64,000 nucleotides of DNA from the NCBI RefSeq assembly GCF_000204055.1, contig NW_006768776.1, positions 84,105 through 148,104 on the forward strand. Reading direction: 5' to 3'. This document shows positions 35,983 through 46,278 of this stretch, piece after piece. Origin of the DNA: Melampsora larici-populina 98AG31 (taxonomy: Eukaryota; Basidiomycota; Pucciniomycetes; Pucciniales; Melampsoraceae). A program made the translations under genes and the position numbers. Below the pieces are notes generated by a model. That model saw only the letters and a list, made by a program, of their open reading frames with translations, did no database searches and was not told where the DNA came from. Every line of letters begins with the position of its first letter. Position 1 is the stretch's first letter.

Positions 35983-37781
35983 CTGCGGATTTCAAAAGCT
36001 TATGACTTTTGTAATATCTATCAGCACCTCTCAAAGCAGCATTCTTGGTGTTTTCAACTTGTTTTTCTGTACTCTTGATTCGAGACACATACTGCCGCAA
36101 AAATGGATCAAGAGATGCTTGTTTTTTGATGAATTTACTTCTAGCTACTGCATGCACAGTTTTCCCATCAATCGGTTTTCCTTTAGCTTTTAAATCCTCT
36201 TTCAATTGGTCTGCAATTTTGTTGATCTCCTTATCCTGCGTAGCTGTCTCAAACTTTCTCTCCAATGTCGCAACTAACTCTTGGTCGTATAAAACGTCAT
36301 CTAATCGTTTTTCAGCATCAGACCATTGAGCATATCTTTGATATGCCTTTATATCATAGAATGCGGCCTTTTCCACATATTGTTTATCGGTAAGCTGAGT
36401 GAAGGCTTGTGGTTCGAGTGTATCAGCATTGCTTAGTTGATAAGCAGCCTGATAGGTACCGGCATACACTTGTTCATAAGCTGCTTTAGCTTTCTTCAGT
36501 TCCTGCAGTCCTTTCTCAACCTCAGGGTACAAGACTGCAATTTTGTTGATGAATGATTCGCGGATAGACATGGTCATATCGTTCTCTGATATTCCTTTGA
36601 TGTTGGACTCTTTCATCTTCTGCTGTACTATATCCTGAATCATCTTTTTGGTCTCCTCGAATTTTTTGGCCGAAGCCTTCTTATTCAAGATCAATGAAGG
36701 GTCTATCACTTGGCTATAACCCAAAGAAGCCTTGTAAAAAGCCTTTTGTTCAGCCTGGGTGTATTTCTCTGAGGCCTTGTATAAATTTCTGGCCATACCT
36801 TCCACATCTTCATTCCTATCTGCTGCGTATCTGATAAGTCTATCAGGTGAAAGTTTTGCTACTTCTACTGGTTTGATATCTTCCATCTGCCCTCTGAACA
36901 GCATTATGTTTTGATTCTTGAAAGCTTCATCTAATTCAGGAACCAAGGGAGCTGCCTTTTCGGCCCTTGCAGTAGGAGTAAATCTGAGGAGATCTTCCCT
37001 TATTTCCTTTTCAGCCAAACCGCGAGTTTCCTCGAATTTGAAACTTGCGTGGGGAGCTTCTGCAAGACTGGGATCTGCTCCCCAAAACTTGCGCATGAAT
37101 CCTCTTATTTTGGCAAACCAGGAGCCAATTTGGGGACGGAGGTAAAACATTGATGTTTGAAGACCTAGAAAGCCACAGAGTCGTGTGATTTGAGCTATAA
37201 GATCAGAGAAAGGAGGGACTTTATTGAGAGCTTCATTACCATCTGGTTTTGTAGACAAGAAGTCGTGGGCTACTTGGAGATCTTTAGAGCCTGTTTGAAG
37301 TGTGTTGGGGGTATGCGGTACACGACCTTTTCTCATGCTGCCTGCTATCTCTACAGCGCCAGAGCCACTTTTTGAAGGGCCCAAATCCACGGAGGGTCGC
37401 AGGTCTACAAATTATCAAGGTCGTAAAATTTATGTAAGCTATACCATTGCATCATACAGGCATATTTCACAGAAACTTCATTACCATCTGGTTTTGGAAG
37501 CGATGGACCGTGAGCTACTTTGACATCTAAAGAGCCTGTTGAAACTTTCCAGCGCGAATCACACGGAAGATAAGCCAATAATCAAAAACAGGTGGATTGA
37601 AAAAAATGTTCTACACACTCTTGTTTGCATTCCCAGCAGTTCCAACACCTTTAACATATTCAAGATCCTGCATATACTTGCCCGCTCCCATTGCGGGGCG
37701 TCCTATAACAAAGACTTTCAAATTGACAATGACCCATACAAGGATTATCCATTTGATATGTGAATACGGTGGGTTTCTCAT
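35983..37781 (-). CDS. Secreted orphan protein, helical, ~540-575 aa, C-terminus unresolved
   Basis: Exon 1 (37781-37619) encodes KWIILVWVIVNLKVFVIG, a signal-peptide-like segment. The main exon (37404-35983) encodes a long Lys/Glu/Ala-rich, probably helical region. A possible exon at 37544-37458 (87 nt, in frame) sits in the intron. It encodes STGSLDVKVAHGP then KPDGNE, resembling the start of the main exon (QTGSKDLQVAHDF then KPDGNE), so it may be a duplicated, used or skipped exon. The main exon ends at a strong donor (CGCAG|GTAAGA). Reading through instead stops at 35933, giving 544 aa without or 573 aa with the small exon. No family is recognised. The length is close to that of some large rust effectors, but no relationship is shown. 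Confidence 0.6.
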
Positions 37782-38514
37782 CGTGCATGGGTTGATACTA
37801 ATGATTTGTTCCACAAGTCCTTTACTTCCAAGAGGTACGGGTTACTAGAATTGTGATCTTGAAAGCCGGCGGGTGTATATACTTAGAGATAAGCGGAAAA
37901 GAACGATAATAATGATTGTATCTGGCCAGGGAATGAGAGAGATTGGAAGTGTGAGAAGGCAGAAGTAGAAAGAATTAAAGGCTCGGGCAAATGGTACAAA
38001 ATTCTACAAGACTGACAAATCAAGAACAATATTTTTTGAAAAGAAGGATTGGAAGAAAATGTAAGGACGTGATCTAAGCCAAAGCTAGTATTCAGTTGCT
38101 AATTGATTGGTGAAAAAAGTGATTGCCAAAAAAAGTGATTGACAAGATAAGTTTAAAAAATAGAAAAATCTTAGCAATCAAGGAACTTGTTCCAGAGCTT
38201 AACACAACATGCGATGAGAAAGGCTGTGATCTTGTAGTTGAGGCGGAAGTCAAGCGGAAGGACTGGCTCGTCGACATCGATGAAACTCATTTTTCCTTCA
38301 TAATTGCCACAAGCCAGACAGAGGATCAAACACTTGATTGCCATCAATGATACTTATGAGACCAGTATGATTGGTGTGATGTTCCGATGAAACACTGAGT
38401 CACCCTTAATGATACTCATGGGACTAAGTATATGTAGGCAGCTCAGTGCGATAGTCAGTGAATCAAACTTCTGACCAACTCATCTTGAACTGTTCAAAGT
38501 CCTTTCAAGACCCC
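37782..38514. other. No supported gene
   Basis: Contains the promoter side of the secreted gene. A 75-codon plus-strand ORF at 38123-38350 is Lys/Glu-rich but has no domain or splice context. It is left unannotated. Confidence 0.35.
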
Positions 38515-38667
38515 AGGAACACGTCTTTGATTGAAGCGATTTAACACAGTTCAACAAGTTCATTTTCAACACCAGGGGTGCAAGTTCAACCTTTGACAAG
38601 ATTCAGAATTATATATAGAATCTCATGTCTGCGGGGTACATAATTCGGGCTGATGTAAAGTTTGTAC
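38515..38667 (+). repeat. Dispersed repeat pair, copy 2
   Basis: Partner of 31453-31598, described there. This copy keeps the same block order with small indels and ends about 330 bases before the stop codon of the Pil1-like gene. Confidence 0.65.
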
Positions 38668-39001
38668 TTGGCATCTGATAAAAATCTATTGGGAGCTGTT
38701 GTTCGCAGAGATTCGCACATTACGCGTAGCTACAACATGACATTCTTTGTAAAACAGGTTCGCTAAGACTATCAACTTCGGGCTCGAAAATCACCGTCTT
38801 GCTCAATACTTATAAGGAATTCTTTCAAGTGATTATAACTTCGTGATAATAGATTTTAAATAGAGGTCATAATGATTCTACGAAATCAAATCAGGATAGA
38901 TTCATAAAGTGTCCATTCAAAGTATAAGTATGAAATAAATCAAAAAGTGAAATAAATCTTGAGAAAATCGAAAATTGAAGAACCCGAAAAGAAGTTAAAC
39001 A

Positions 39002-40857
39002 TCAAGTAGGATTGGTTTGAACCAAATGATCATCAGTAAGTTTATAAGCAGGTAAAGGATCTTGATTGCCATTTTTTTCATGATCATTAAGTAAAGAAGC
39101 AGAAGTAGAAGTCGAACCGGTCCTTTTGATCTCAGTCGTAGGACTAGAAGAACTAGGTCTAGAATAATTAGATAAAGGTTTAATAGTCGAAACAGGTGAA
39201 GAATTACCACTTGTATTGATAAATTGATTCAAACATTCGATTTCTAAATCTTCTTTCGCTTCATTCGGTTTTGATGGGTTTGGTCGGGTTGGTAATTTCG
39301 GTGGTGGAAATGATGGTGGTAATCTAATTGGTTCATTTTGATTTTTCAATTCACCTGTTATCAAGAATGGTACTTCAATCTCATATGGTGTCTTGGTGGT
39401 TGTGGTTGTGGTTGTAATTGGATTTAAATCTTTGTTTGTTTGTTTGGGTTGGGTTGAAGTGGGACTTGATTCATCTGAAGTTTGAAGTAACTTTTCTAAT
39501 TCCAATCTATGAGTCTCTCCAAATAATCTATCAACAAAAAATGATGTAATCGCAGAATTTTATTAGCTTTGTTCTTGATTTTTGGTTTAGTGTGATCCAT
39601 GAAAATCAAACATACCTTGTATCACGACCTCCTTTATTCTCGACGGGGGCCAATAAATTATTACTAGAAGGTGTTGTTGTTGTTGGAGACGGCTGAACTG
39701 GTGAGATAGGAATTTGATCAAGTTTAGGTAATTCGATCAAAGGAGCTCTATAAGTCACTAAACTCTCAGCCACAGCACCTCTAATCCAAGCTGTTCTTTC
39801 TTGACCATCATAAGTAGAATCAGTGTTCGTGGTTTCTTGAATTTCATTCAATAATAAATCACCATAACCACCCAAGATTGAAAACTTTTCACCTAATTCT
39901 CTCATTGCTTTAAATTGAATCGAATAAGTTGATTTCAATTTAATCCTTTTGATTTCTGATAATGATTTTTCTAATTTTGAAAGTTCTTGATCTGTCGCAC
40001 TTAATTCTTGATTTAATACTTTGATTCTTTCTTGTACTTCTGGTTTTGGTTTAACATCTTGTTTATATTTATTGATTTGATTTTCTAAAGATTTCTTTCT
40101 ATCACGCTAAATGTAATGGATCATTATGTTTGCACATCAGAATAAGAATGTAAAACATTTTCGTCAAGAAAGTTAAGCATTTATCACTCACACTTTTGGT
40201 TAACTCATTCTAGAAAGGTGTTTTTTAAGATGTATCAGTAAATCAAAATCTTATTTTTTGTGTTCGCAAATAATAGAAACAGATTGTAAAGAACAAGTTA
40301 AATTGACATACCTCAAAATTTCTAACCTCCTTCAATTCAATCCTAGATTTCTCAATCATCTTACTATAATCTAAAAACAAATCACCAGTTTTATAGATCA
40401 AGAAAGCTAGGCGATCACCTACATCAACTAAATCTAAATCATCACTAGATCCAGATTGATCTTGAGCCCAAGTGAACATAGATTGAGATGTACGATGTGA
40501 TTGTCTTCCAATAGAATCGGTTTGTTGTACCAAAGTTTTTGTAGAATTGATCAATCTTTGAAGTTTGATAGTATAAGGTCTGCTTGCAAAGAAAAATCAA
40601 TCATCAATTACTTTCATTATAAAATTGAAGTCTCTTCAATGAAAGATTACTGACGATTGTCTTGGATCATAATTGGTTTGAACTTGTCGTAAGTTTGTTA
40701 AAGTCGCCTTTTCGGTTATAGTATCAGTTAATGAACTAAAATAATTACTAAATAAGTTTCTTTTTGATTGAGGTGGTGAACTTGTATTAGATGGAGCTGA
40801 ATTGCTTTCAACTTGATTAGAATTTGATAATGCAGATTGCAATTGATGAAAGACCAT
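39002..40857 (-). CDS. PIL1: Eisosome component, Pil1/Lsp1 family, 502 aa
   Basis: Five exons close in frame: 40857-40655, 40582-40312, 40192-40209 (18 nt), 40106-39616, 39527-39002. The Pil1 BAR-type domain spans about residues 60-320: DLDLVDVGDRLAFLIYKTGD, SRIELKEVRNFE, RDRKKSLENQI, YSIQFKAMRELGEKF and LGGYGDLLL. Family members build the half-pipe coats of eisosomes on the inner face of the plasma membrane, bind PI(4,5)P2 and stabilise furrow-like invaginations. The C-terminal ~180 residues are a Ser/Thr/Pro-rich tail, so the protein is longer than yeast Pil1 (about 340 aa). The 18-nt microexon encodes NELTKS between two well-conserved blocks. Intron 1 uses a GTCAGT donor. Confidence in the family is high; assignment to Pil1 rather than Lsp1 is not possible. 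Confidence 0.85.
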
Positions 40858-41924
40858 CTTGAATTATTTTAAAAGAAATTGTTAAAAAGAAATGAGGATA
40901 CAATTCCGTTTCGATTTGTGTTGGAAAAACTTTTAAGAAAATTCTACAAGTCAATTTGTTTTTTTGAGTGTGTCTACATAGAATTCAATTTCCACATTGA
41001 CATTCTTACATTGACATTCTTCTTAAGGAAGTGCTTTGGTATTTAGAAATTGTTTTGATTGAGTTTGCTAATTGTTTCGGTAAGCTTCGCTTGAAGTATA
41101 TTAAAATGTTCCAAATCTGATTAGAAAAACAAACGAGACTTTCAAACATCAATTCAATGACCTCGCCTCGACCCTCACATCAATGCACGACTCGTTTGAA
41201 TCATGAAAGGAAAAAAAGGAAAGTCACAAGCTGGATTTGATTGACTCTGATTTGTAGCTCCGACTGCTTTACATTTGCGTTGGTGAAGATGCCTGACTTG
41301 CACTCTCAAGGTGTCTTTTTGGAATCGTTGAATCTCTCTAGAATATGATCATACTTTCGTGCGAATACGACTTACATTGATAAAGATCGACTTTCGATGC
41401 AATTCATACATCATCAATGCTGTTGTCTCCTTCAGGAGTTTCAGAATGATTGCAACACCCTCCCATCCGATTGTGTTTCTTCTACTTTGAAGTTGATAGG
41501 ATAATCGAAAGGTTTTATATCCTTCACCGTACAGTATCTAACTGGGGTTTATTACGAAAAAAAGCCTCACTCTTGTGAAACTCACTAGGATAAATCCTAC
41601 ACATCAATTTTGGCTTGCGTAGACCTACGATGTAAGATTCAGCTATAATGGTCATCTCAAGTGGTCCGAGGATGAAATAAATCAATTTGTCAGAATGTTC
41701 AGGCTTTGAGCCCACAGGAAAACCACATCAAGAAGTCAATTTGACTTTGTGGCTGATTTCCTAAAGCTCCATTCTCAACTGACGGATGATATAATCATAA
41801 ACTCTAAGCTTCCAAGTAGGTTTTAAGAGAATTGATGAAAAAGAGAATTGCAGTCAATTGATCAATATCTAAAAAAGGCCTACTTATTGAATTTTTACAA
41901 CACGCGAATGAGTCGAGACTGGAT
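40858..41924. other. Intergenic, possibly an unassigned minus-strand exon
   Basis: Minus-strand frames at about 41715-41524 and 41520-41370 have coding-like composition (FILGPLEMTIIAESYIVGLR; RRNTIGWEGVAIILKLL). They are separated by a stop and no intron or family could be established. The remainder is promoter-like and AT-rich. Confidence 0.3.
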
Positions 41925-42817
41925 TTAATTCTCTAATCCATTCTCGTGCCTCCAAACTTTTGCATCTTGATAATATTTAGATACATCAACTCCATGGTAA
42001 GGATGACTATTTCGGTTCCAAGATCAAAACCAATTCAAAAAGATAGATCAAATTCACCGTCATTGAACATCAAATCAGTCAGTATATCATATTCTACACG
42101 AGTTATTGAAATTTGATTGTGACTCAACTTTACAAAGTTAAACCAAGGAATTGTCGAGAATTTCATATGAGCGAATTGTGAGTTATGATGAGCAGTAGAT
42201 TGAATCCATGGTTGAAGTGTTGATTCTCCCCAAATCGGTTTACCTAATTTCGATCCAAAAATCAAGAAAATCAATAACCTGATATCTAAATCTTATTGAT
42301 CAGATTTACCTGCTCTAGCCAATTTAGTGAATTCAGCTTCTTGTAATTCTTGTTCACGTTCATTCTCAGTCCATCCCAAAAATCGATCTACAAAATCAAC
42401 CAAAAACACATCAATTTCTTATCTCCATATCATTCAAGATAAAATTCAGTTTCTGGTAAAAACTTACTACATGATTTCTGATAAGCCATTAAAAATCCAC
42501 CACAAAATCCAATCCAAGTACCAATTCCATAAAATCTTGGTTGAGTTTTAACACTCTTAACTGGAATTCGATCACTCATATCTAAAAGCGAGATACGAAA
42601 CATTGTTTTCAATAATTTGATATAAGCATCATCAAATTTAATAAAACTTACCCCAAGCATATAAAAGACCAGGAACCATAGCAGTGAGACCAGCCCAAGT
42701 AGCTAGATCAGAACCACGTAAATACCCCATCACTCTTTTGAAGTGAGGATCGGTATCAAGTACAGGATAAGCATGTCTTGGTACATATTCGGTTGTAGAA
42801 ACGGTAGTTGATGCCAT
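41925..42817 (-). CDS. NADH:ubiquinone oxidoreductase 21-kDa-type subunit (complex I), 184 aa
   Basis: Five exons close in frame: 42817-42652, 42581-42468, 42387-42310, 42243-42129, 42006-41925. The N-terminal part (YPVLDTDPHFKRVMGYLRGSD, then LATWAGL and a membrane-spanning stretch) matches the fungal complex I 21-kDa N-terminal domain. The next exons carry GIGTWIGFCGGFLMAYQKS (second hydrophobic segment) and FLGWTENEREQELQEAE. The C-terminal domain carries GKPIWGES and the FNFVNHPYHGVD motif. It is an accessory subunit of mitochondrial complex I, embedded in the inner membrane. The FNFVN|HPYHG junction is made only if intron 4 uses a GTTGAG donor at 42129/42128; the family motif decides this. 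Length and motif order are usual for the family. Confidence 0.85.
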
Positions 42818-43575
42818 CGTTTCTTTCCAATTCGAATGCTGATTGTTGATTATAATCGATCGGAACGTTAAGGATTGCGAAGTCCAGATGCTCTGGTTCA
42901 CAAGTTTTGGATGTCAAATTTCAACTCCTGTTACAGGTGAGTCACATGATCTGATTTTTCAATACAGACAAATCGCTACACCGTGTGAAAGGTCAAATCC
43001 AAAATATGTAACAGTCTGTTTTACAGTTCTCAGCTGATTTTGTTCGCAATGACACGTCTCTTAAATTCTCATCTGAACTTCTCCAGTCAAATTCAAACTT
43101 GTGCATAGTTAAGGGTGACTTCAAAAGCTCCTCAAAGATAAATGAAGATCAGATTGAAGAAAAGTACAGCATCTGCACAAAGAGACATTATTGATTCAAC
43201 CTTCTACTCCCCGCCTTATGATTGATCAGACCAGAATTTTGAAAAAAGATCTCTAAATCAAGATCACAACTTATTTCTATTGTAGTAGGTATGCCATTGA
43301 AATCTGTTACCCAACATCACAATCCTATAGAGCGCTATCACCGCTCCATCCATAGACGGCAAAGTAAATATACAATCTCAACAGATCCCCTTTTCCACCA
43401 CAATCTCTAAATTTGACCGTTCCCGGTACGATTTGATGCCTGTATATACGTGGATTCAATAGCTGAGTATGAACACAACTTGAATCAATGATCAGTTTCT
43501 TGGGATGGTGGATGAAGTTGATGATTATTTGTTTAATTATCTTTCATAACTTTTATCTTGAAATTCGAATTGGTT

Positions 43576-44297
43576 TTAATATTTAATTTCTTCAAGAGGT
43601 TCAGCTCGAACAAGAGACCAATCAATCTTTCGATCTAAATCAACATCAAGTTCTCCGATCACTGAACTACAAAATCATGAATGAAAAACAGACATAAGTC
43701 AATACCAAGATGATTTTTTGTTATACCAAAACTTTCCAATAAAACTCAAAGATTCTTACATATGATCACCTCTCACTACGTAAAGTCCTAAGGGAACTTC
43801 TTCCATAGGTTCATCAGCAGAATAGACTCTTTCTATAGATTCAGATAAGATGATATTGGTAGTTTGATCGAATCCTTTCAAATCTCCCTACACAAAATAA
43901 TCACACCAAAAGAACCAAATGATCAGTACGAAAGTCTGATGAAAAAAAATCCATAAATTTACTTACTGTGATGGTCCTTCCATCCTGTGTGATGACCAGG
44001 ACGCGCTTATCCTAGGACGATTCATCAAACAAACAAAAAGAGAATCAATTAATCAAACATTAACTCAGTTTACTAAATTCATTAAATCGATTTCCTCGGT
44101 GTCATCTTTTTTCGAGACACACACCTTGGTGTTTACATTATTTTCGTAAAAAGGTGATCTAAGAACTGGTTCAAGAACATACCAAATATTCAGCGAGCTT
44201 AGAACTCTGATTTTTATGAAAAACAACATCATCATGATTATTAGTTAGGGTAAAGCATAATTTAAGGATGAAGGTTCTAGGATAAGGACTTTACCAT
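43576..44297 (-). CDS. LSM8: U6 snRNA-associated Sm-like protein LSm8, 96 aa
   Basis: Five exons close in frame: 44297-44295 (the start codon only), 44206-44183, 44011-43967, 43887-43760, 43666-43576. The Sm1 motif reads DKRVLVITQDGRTITGDLKG then FDQTTNIILSES. The Sm2 motif reads LGLYVVRGDHISVIGELD. The C-terminus DRKIDWSLVRAEPLEEIKY is strongly conserved in LSm8, which distinguishes it from other LSm proteins. LSm8 replaces LSm1 to form the nuclear LSm2-8 ring that binds the U6 3' oligo(U) end. At 96 aa the length matches human LSM8. The first intron directly follows the ATG, so the first coding exon is three bases long. Confidence 0.92.
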
Positions 44298-44563
44298 CTC
44301 TTCGATGTCTCGCTTTTGGAGGAGGACTAAGCTCGATGTCGATGTCGATTCACCTGAATTTGGCTGGATTCAGAGGAATATGGATGATAAGCGATTCCAA
44401 TAAGACAAAACACAGAAAGTGATGCAGAGGGAAGATTGATTGACCGCGGCCAGGTAGCAGCTACATGTCAGATCAGTAACACCTCATTGGGTAGATGACA
44501 GAGACGTGAAAGATCAGCTCAGAGGGCTGTCACACTCTGTGTCAGGTAGTAAAACCTGCTCTC
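44298..44563. promoter_or_regulatory. Shared divergent promoter of LSM8 and ALG14
   Basis: Only 266 bases separate the start codons of the minus-strand LSm8 gene and the plus-strand ALG14 gene, so both promoters must lie here or overlap the genes. A GATGTCGATGTCGAT motif lies at about 44335-44349, and GACCGCGG lies at about 44442. No TATA box is evident. Co-regulation is an inference from spacing. Confidence 0.6.
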
Positions 44564-45578
44564 ATGAGCTCCTGGTGGTGGCTGCTCTCGGTTCTCAAAT
44601 CTCACGATGTTTCTCAATGGATGGCGTGGTCAAGTCTTGCAGTATCAGTCATCTTGTGCTCAATATTGTTATTAGCACGTTTGATCCAAGCAATTCGTTC
44701 TACTCACTTTAAAAGAAGACCTTCAACACCAACCTCAAAAAGCTCAACCCGATCTACAACATGTCGAACTTATATCCTTCTTGGCAGTGGTAAGTGAGAC
44801 TTTGCATCAATTGGAATCCTTCTTCTTTGAAATCGAAACTGATCTGGTTCTTTTTTATGGTCAGGTGGCCATACTGGGGAAATGATGAGATTACTTTCAG
44901 AATTACCATTTGATCGATATACTCCTAGACTTTATATCATCTCATCAGGTGATAAACTTAGTAAAACCAAAGCACTTGAATTAGAAGCAAACAAATCTAA
45001 AGGAGATGTGAGCACTTTTATATCCTCTATACGATATCTGACACCTTCAACTTACAACAAGCAAGTTCTTTCTCTTTAAATATCTTTAGTTTTCATTCTT
45101 GGAAATTCCTCGAGCTAGAAGAGTTCATCAATCGTTTTTCACAACTCCTTGGTCCACCGTGGTGTCTTTAATATACTGTCTTTGGTATATTACACTTTCA
45201 AGACCTTATCCTGATCTCGTTCTACTTAATGGTCCAGGCTCGTCCGTACCGATCGCATTGGCTGCCTTCTTACCGCGTGTTAGTTAATTTCAATTCATCT
45301 GTATCTCCCAACATGAAAAAAGCCAATAAACTGATTCATTTGTCTTACATGCCTTGTAGATATTACATCTCAGAGCTTCTCCTCGATTGATATACGTTGA
45401 ATCTTTAGCTCGAGTTCAAAGATTGAGTTTATCTGGTACTATTCTATTACCATTCATGGATGTATTTATTGTTCAGTGGGATAGGCTTGCTTTACATGTT
45501 AAAAACAACAAAAGTTATCAGTTTCTAAGTCAATTAGGATTAGTAGCTCAAATCACTTCGCAAGGTTGGATGGTATGA
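44564..45578 (+). CDS. ALG14: UDP-GlcNAc transferase subunit ALG14, 258 aa
   Basis: Four exons close in frame: 44564-44789, 44865-45007, 45090-45278, 45360-45578. An N-terminal membrane anchor (WMAWSSLAVSVILCSILLLA) is followed by the ALG14 signature GSGGHTGEMMRLL, split by intron 1. Then come IPRARRVHQSF, DLVLLNGPGSSVPIA, YVESLARVQRLSLSG and DVFIVQW, all in the family order. ALG14 anchors the catalytic ALG13 subunit on the cytosolic face of the ER. The pair adds the second GlcNAc to dolichol-PP-GlcNAc in N-glycan synthesis. The second intron (82 nt) uses a GTGAGC donor and the third GTTAGT. Length is normal for fungal ALG14. It shares its upstream region with LSm8. Confidence 0.9.
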
Positions 45579-45824
45579 CGCGGGTATGAATTGATCTTCC
45601 GAGTGTTCTCACCATATTAATTTGGAATCTACGGTGTCACTATAATTGGTAGCATTAGTTCAATTGGTCTTTAGGAAAATGTAGTATCATGTTTTCACTT
45701 GAATGATTGAATTGAAATTGCAAAAATTCATACATACAATACTTTATATTTGTTGCATGGAAGGAGGGTATTCGTTTAGGCTTCCAGCTCGAAAAAAGGT
45801 TGAAATCTCAGAACTGAAAGGAGA

Positions 45825-46255
45825 CGAAAGATTGAACATATTTGGAGAACTCAAGTCTTTATTACAGCAACACAACATAACACAAATAGAAACAAACAAT
45901 TAAAGCAAGAAACTATGAGCATAAAATGTTTTTGTACGTTTATATTAACCAGCCGATATCTGATGTACCTTACAAGAAAAGGTAGGTAGCTATATCATCC
46001 TGTAGTCAGTTATGTCAACGAGGTCGTTTGTCGTGGTGATCTTGTATTTGTTATAAGCTTTAGAGATCTTCGATGGGTAAATTGCATAATGAGAGAAAGA
46101 TTTGATGGTCGTTATATAGAGAGATGAAAAATGAAAAATGAAACAAAATCGGGCACAACCAATTATAAAAAAACAAGAACTTATAGAACAGACAACATAT
46201 GACCTTCATATCACTCTAGAGAACATATAGATGCTTTGAACAACATATCAAATAA
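45825..46255. repeat. Dispersed repeat, copy 2, abutting the first aquaporin gene
   Basis: Partner of 20178-20781, with the same ordered blocks (TCAAGTCTTTATTACAGCA, GTCGTGGTGATCTT, CGGGCACAACCA, GAACATATAGATGCTTTG). It ends only ~25 bases from the stop codon of the aquaporin gene at 46279, so it occupies that gene's 3' flank and probably its 3' UTR. No coding capacity is seen. Confidence 0.6.
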
Positions 46256-46278
46256 TAACATATATCACCTCTGCTCCA

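Noticed and set aside
35734..36078. 114-codon plus-strand ORF
   Set aside because: Antisense to the secreted gene's 3' end; no domain and no splice support.
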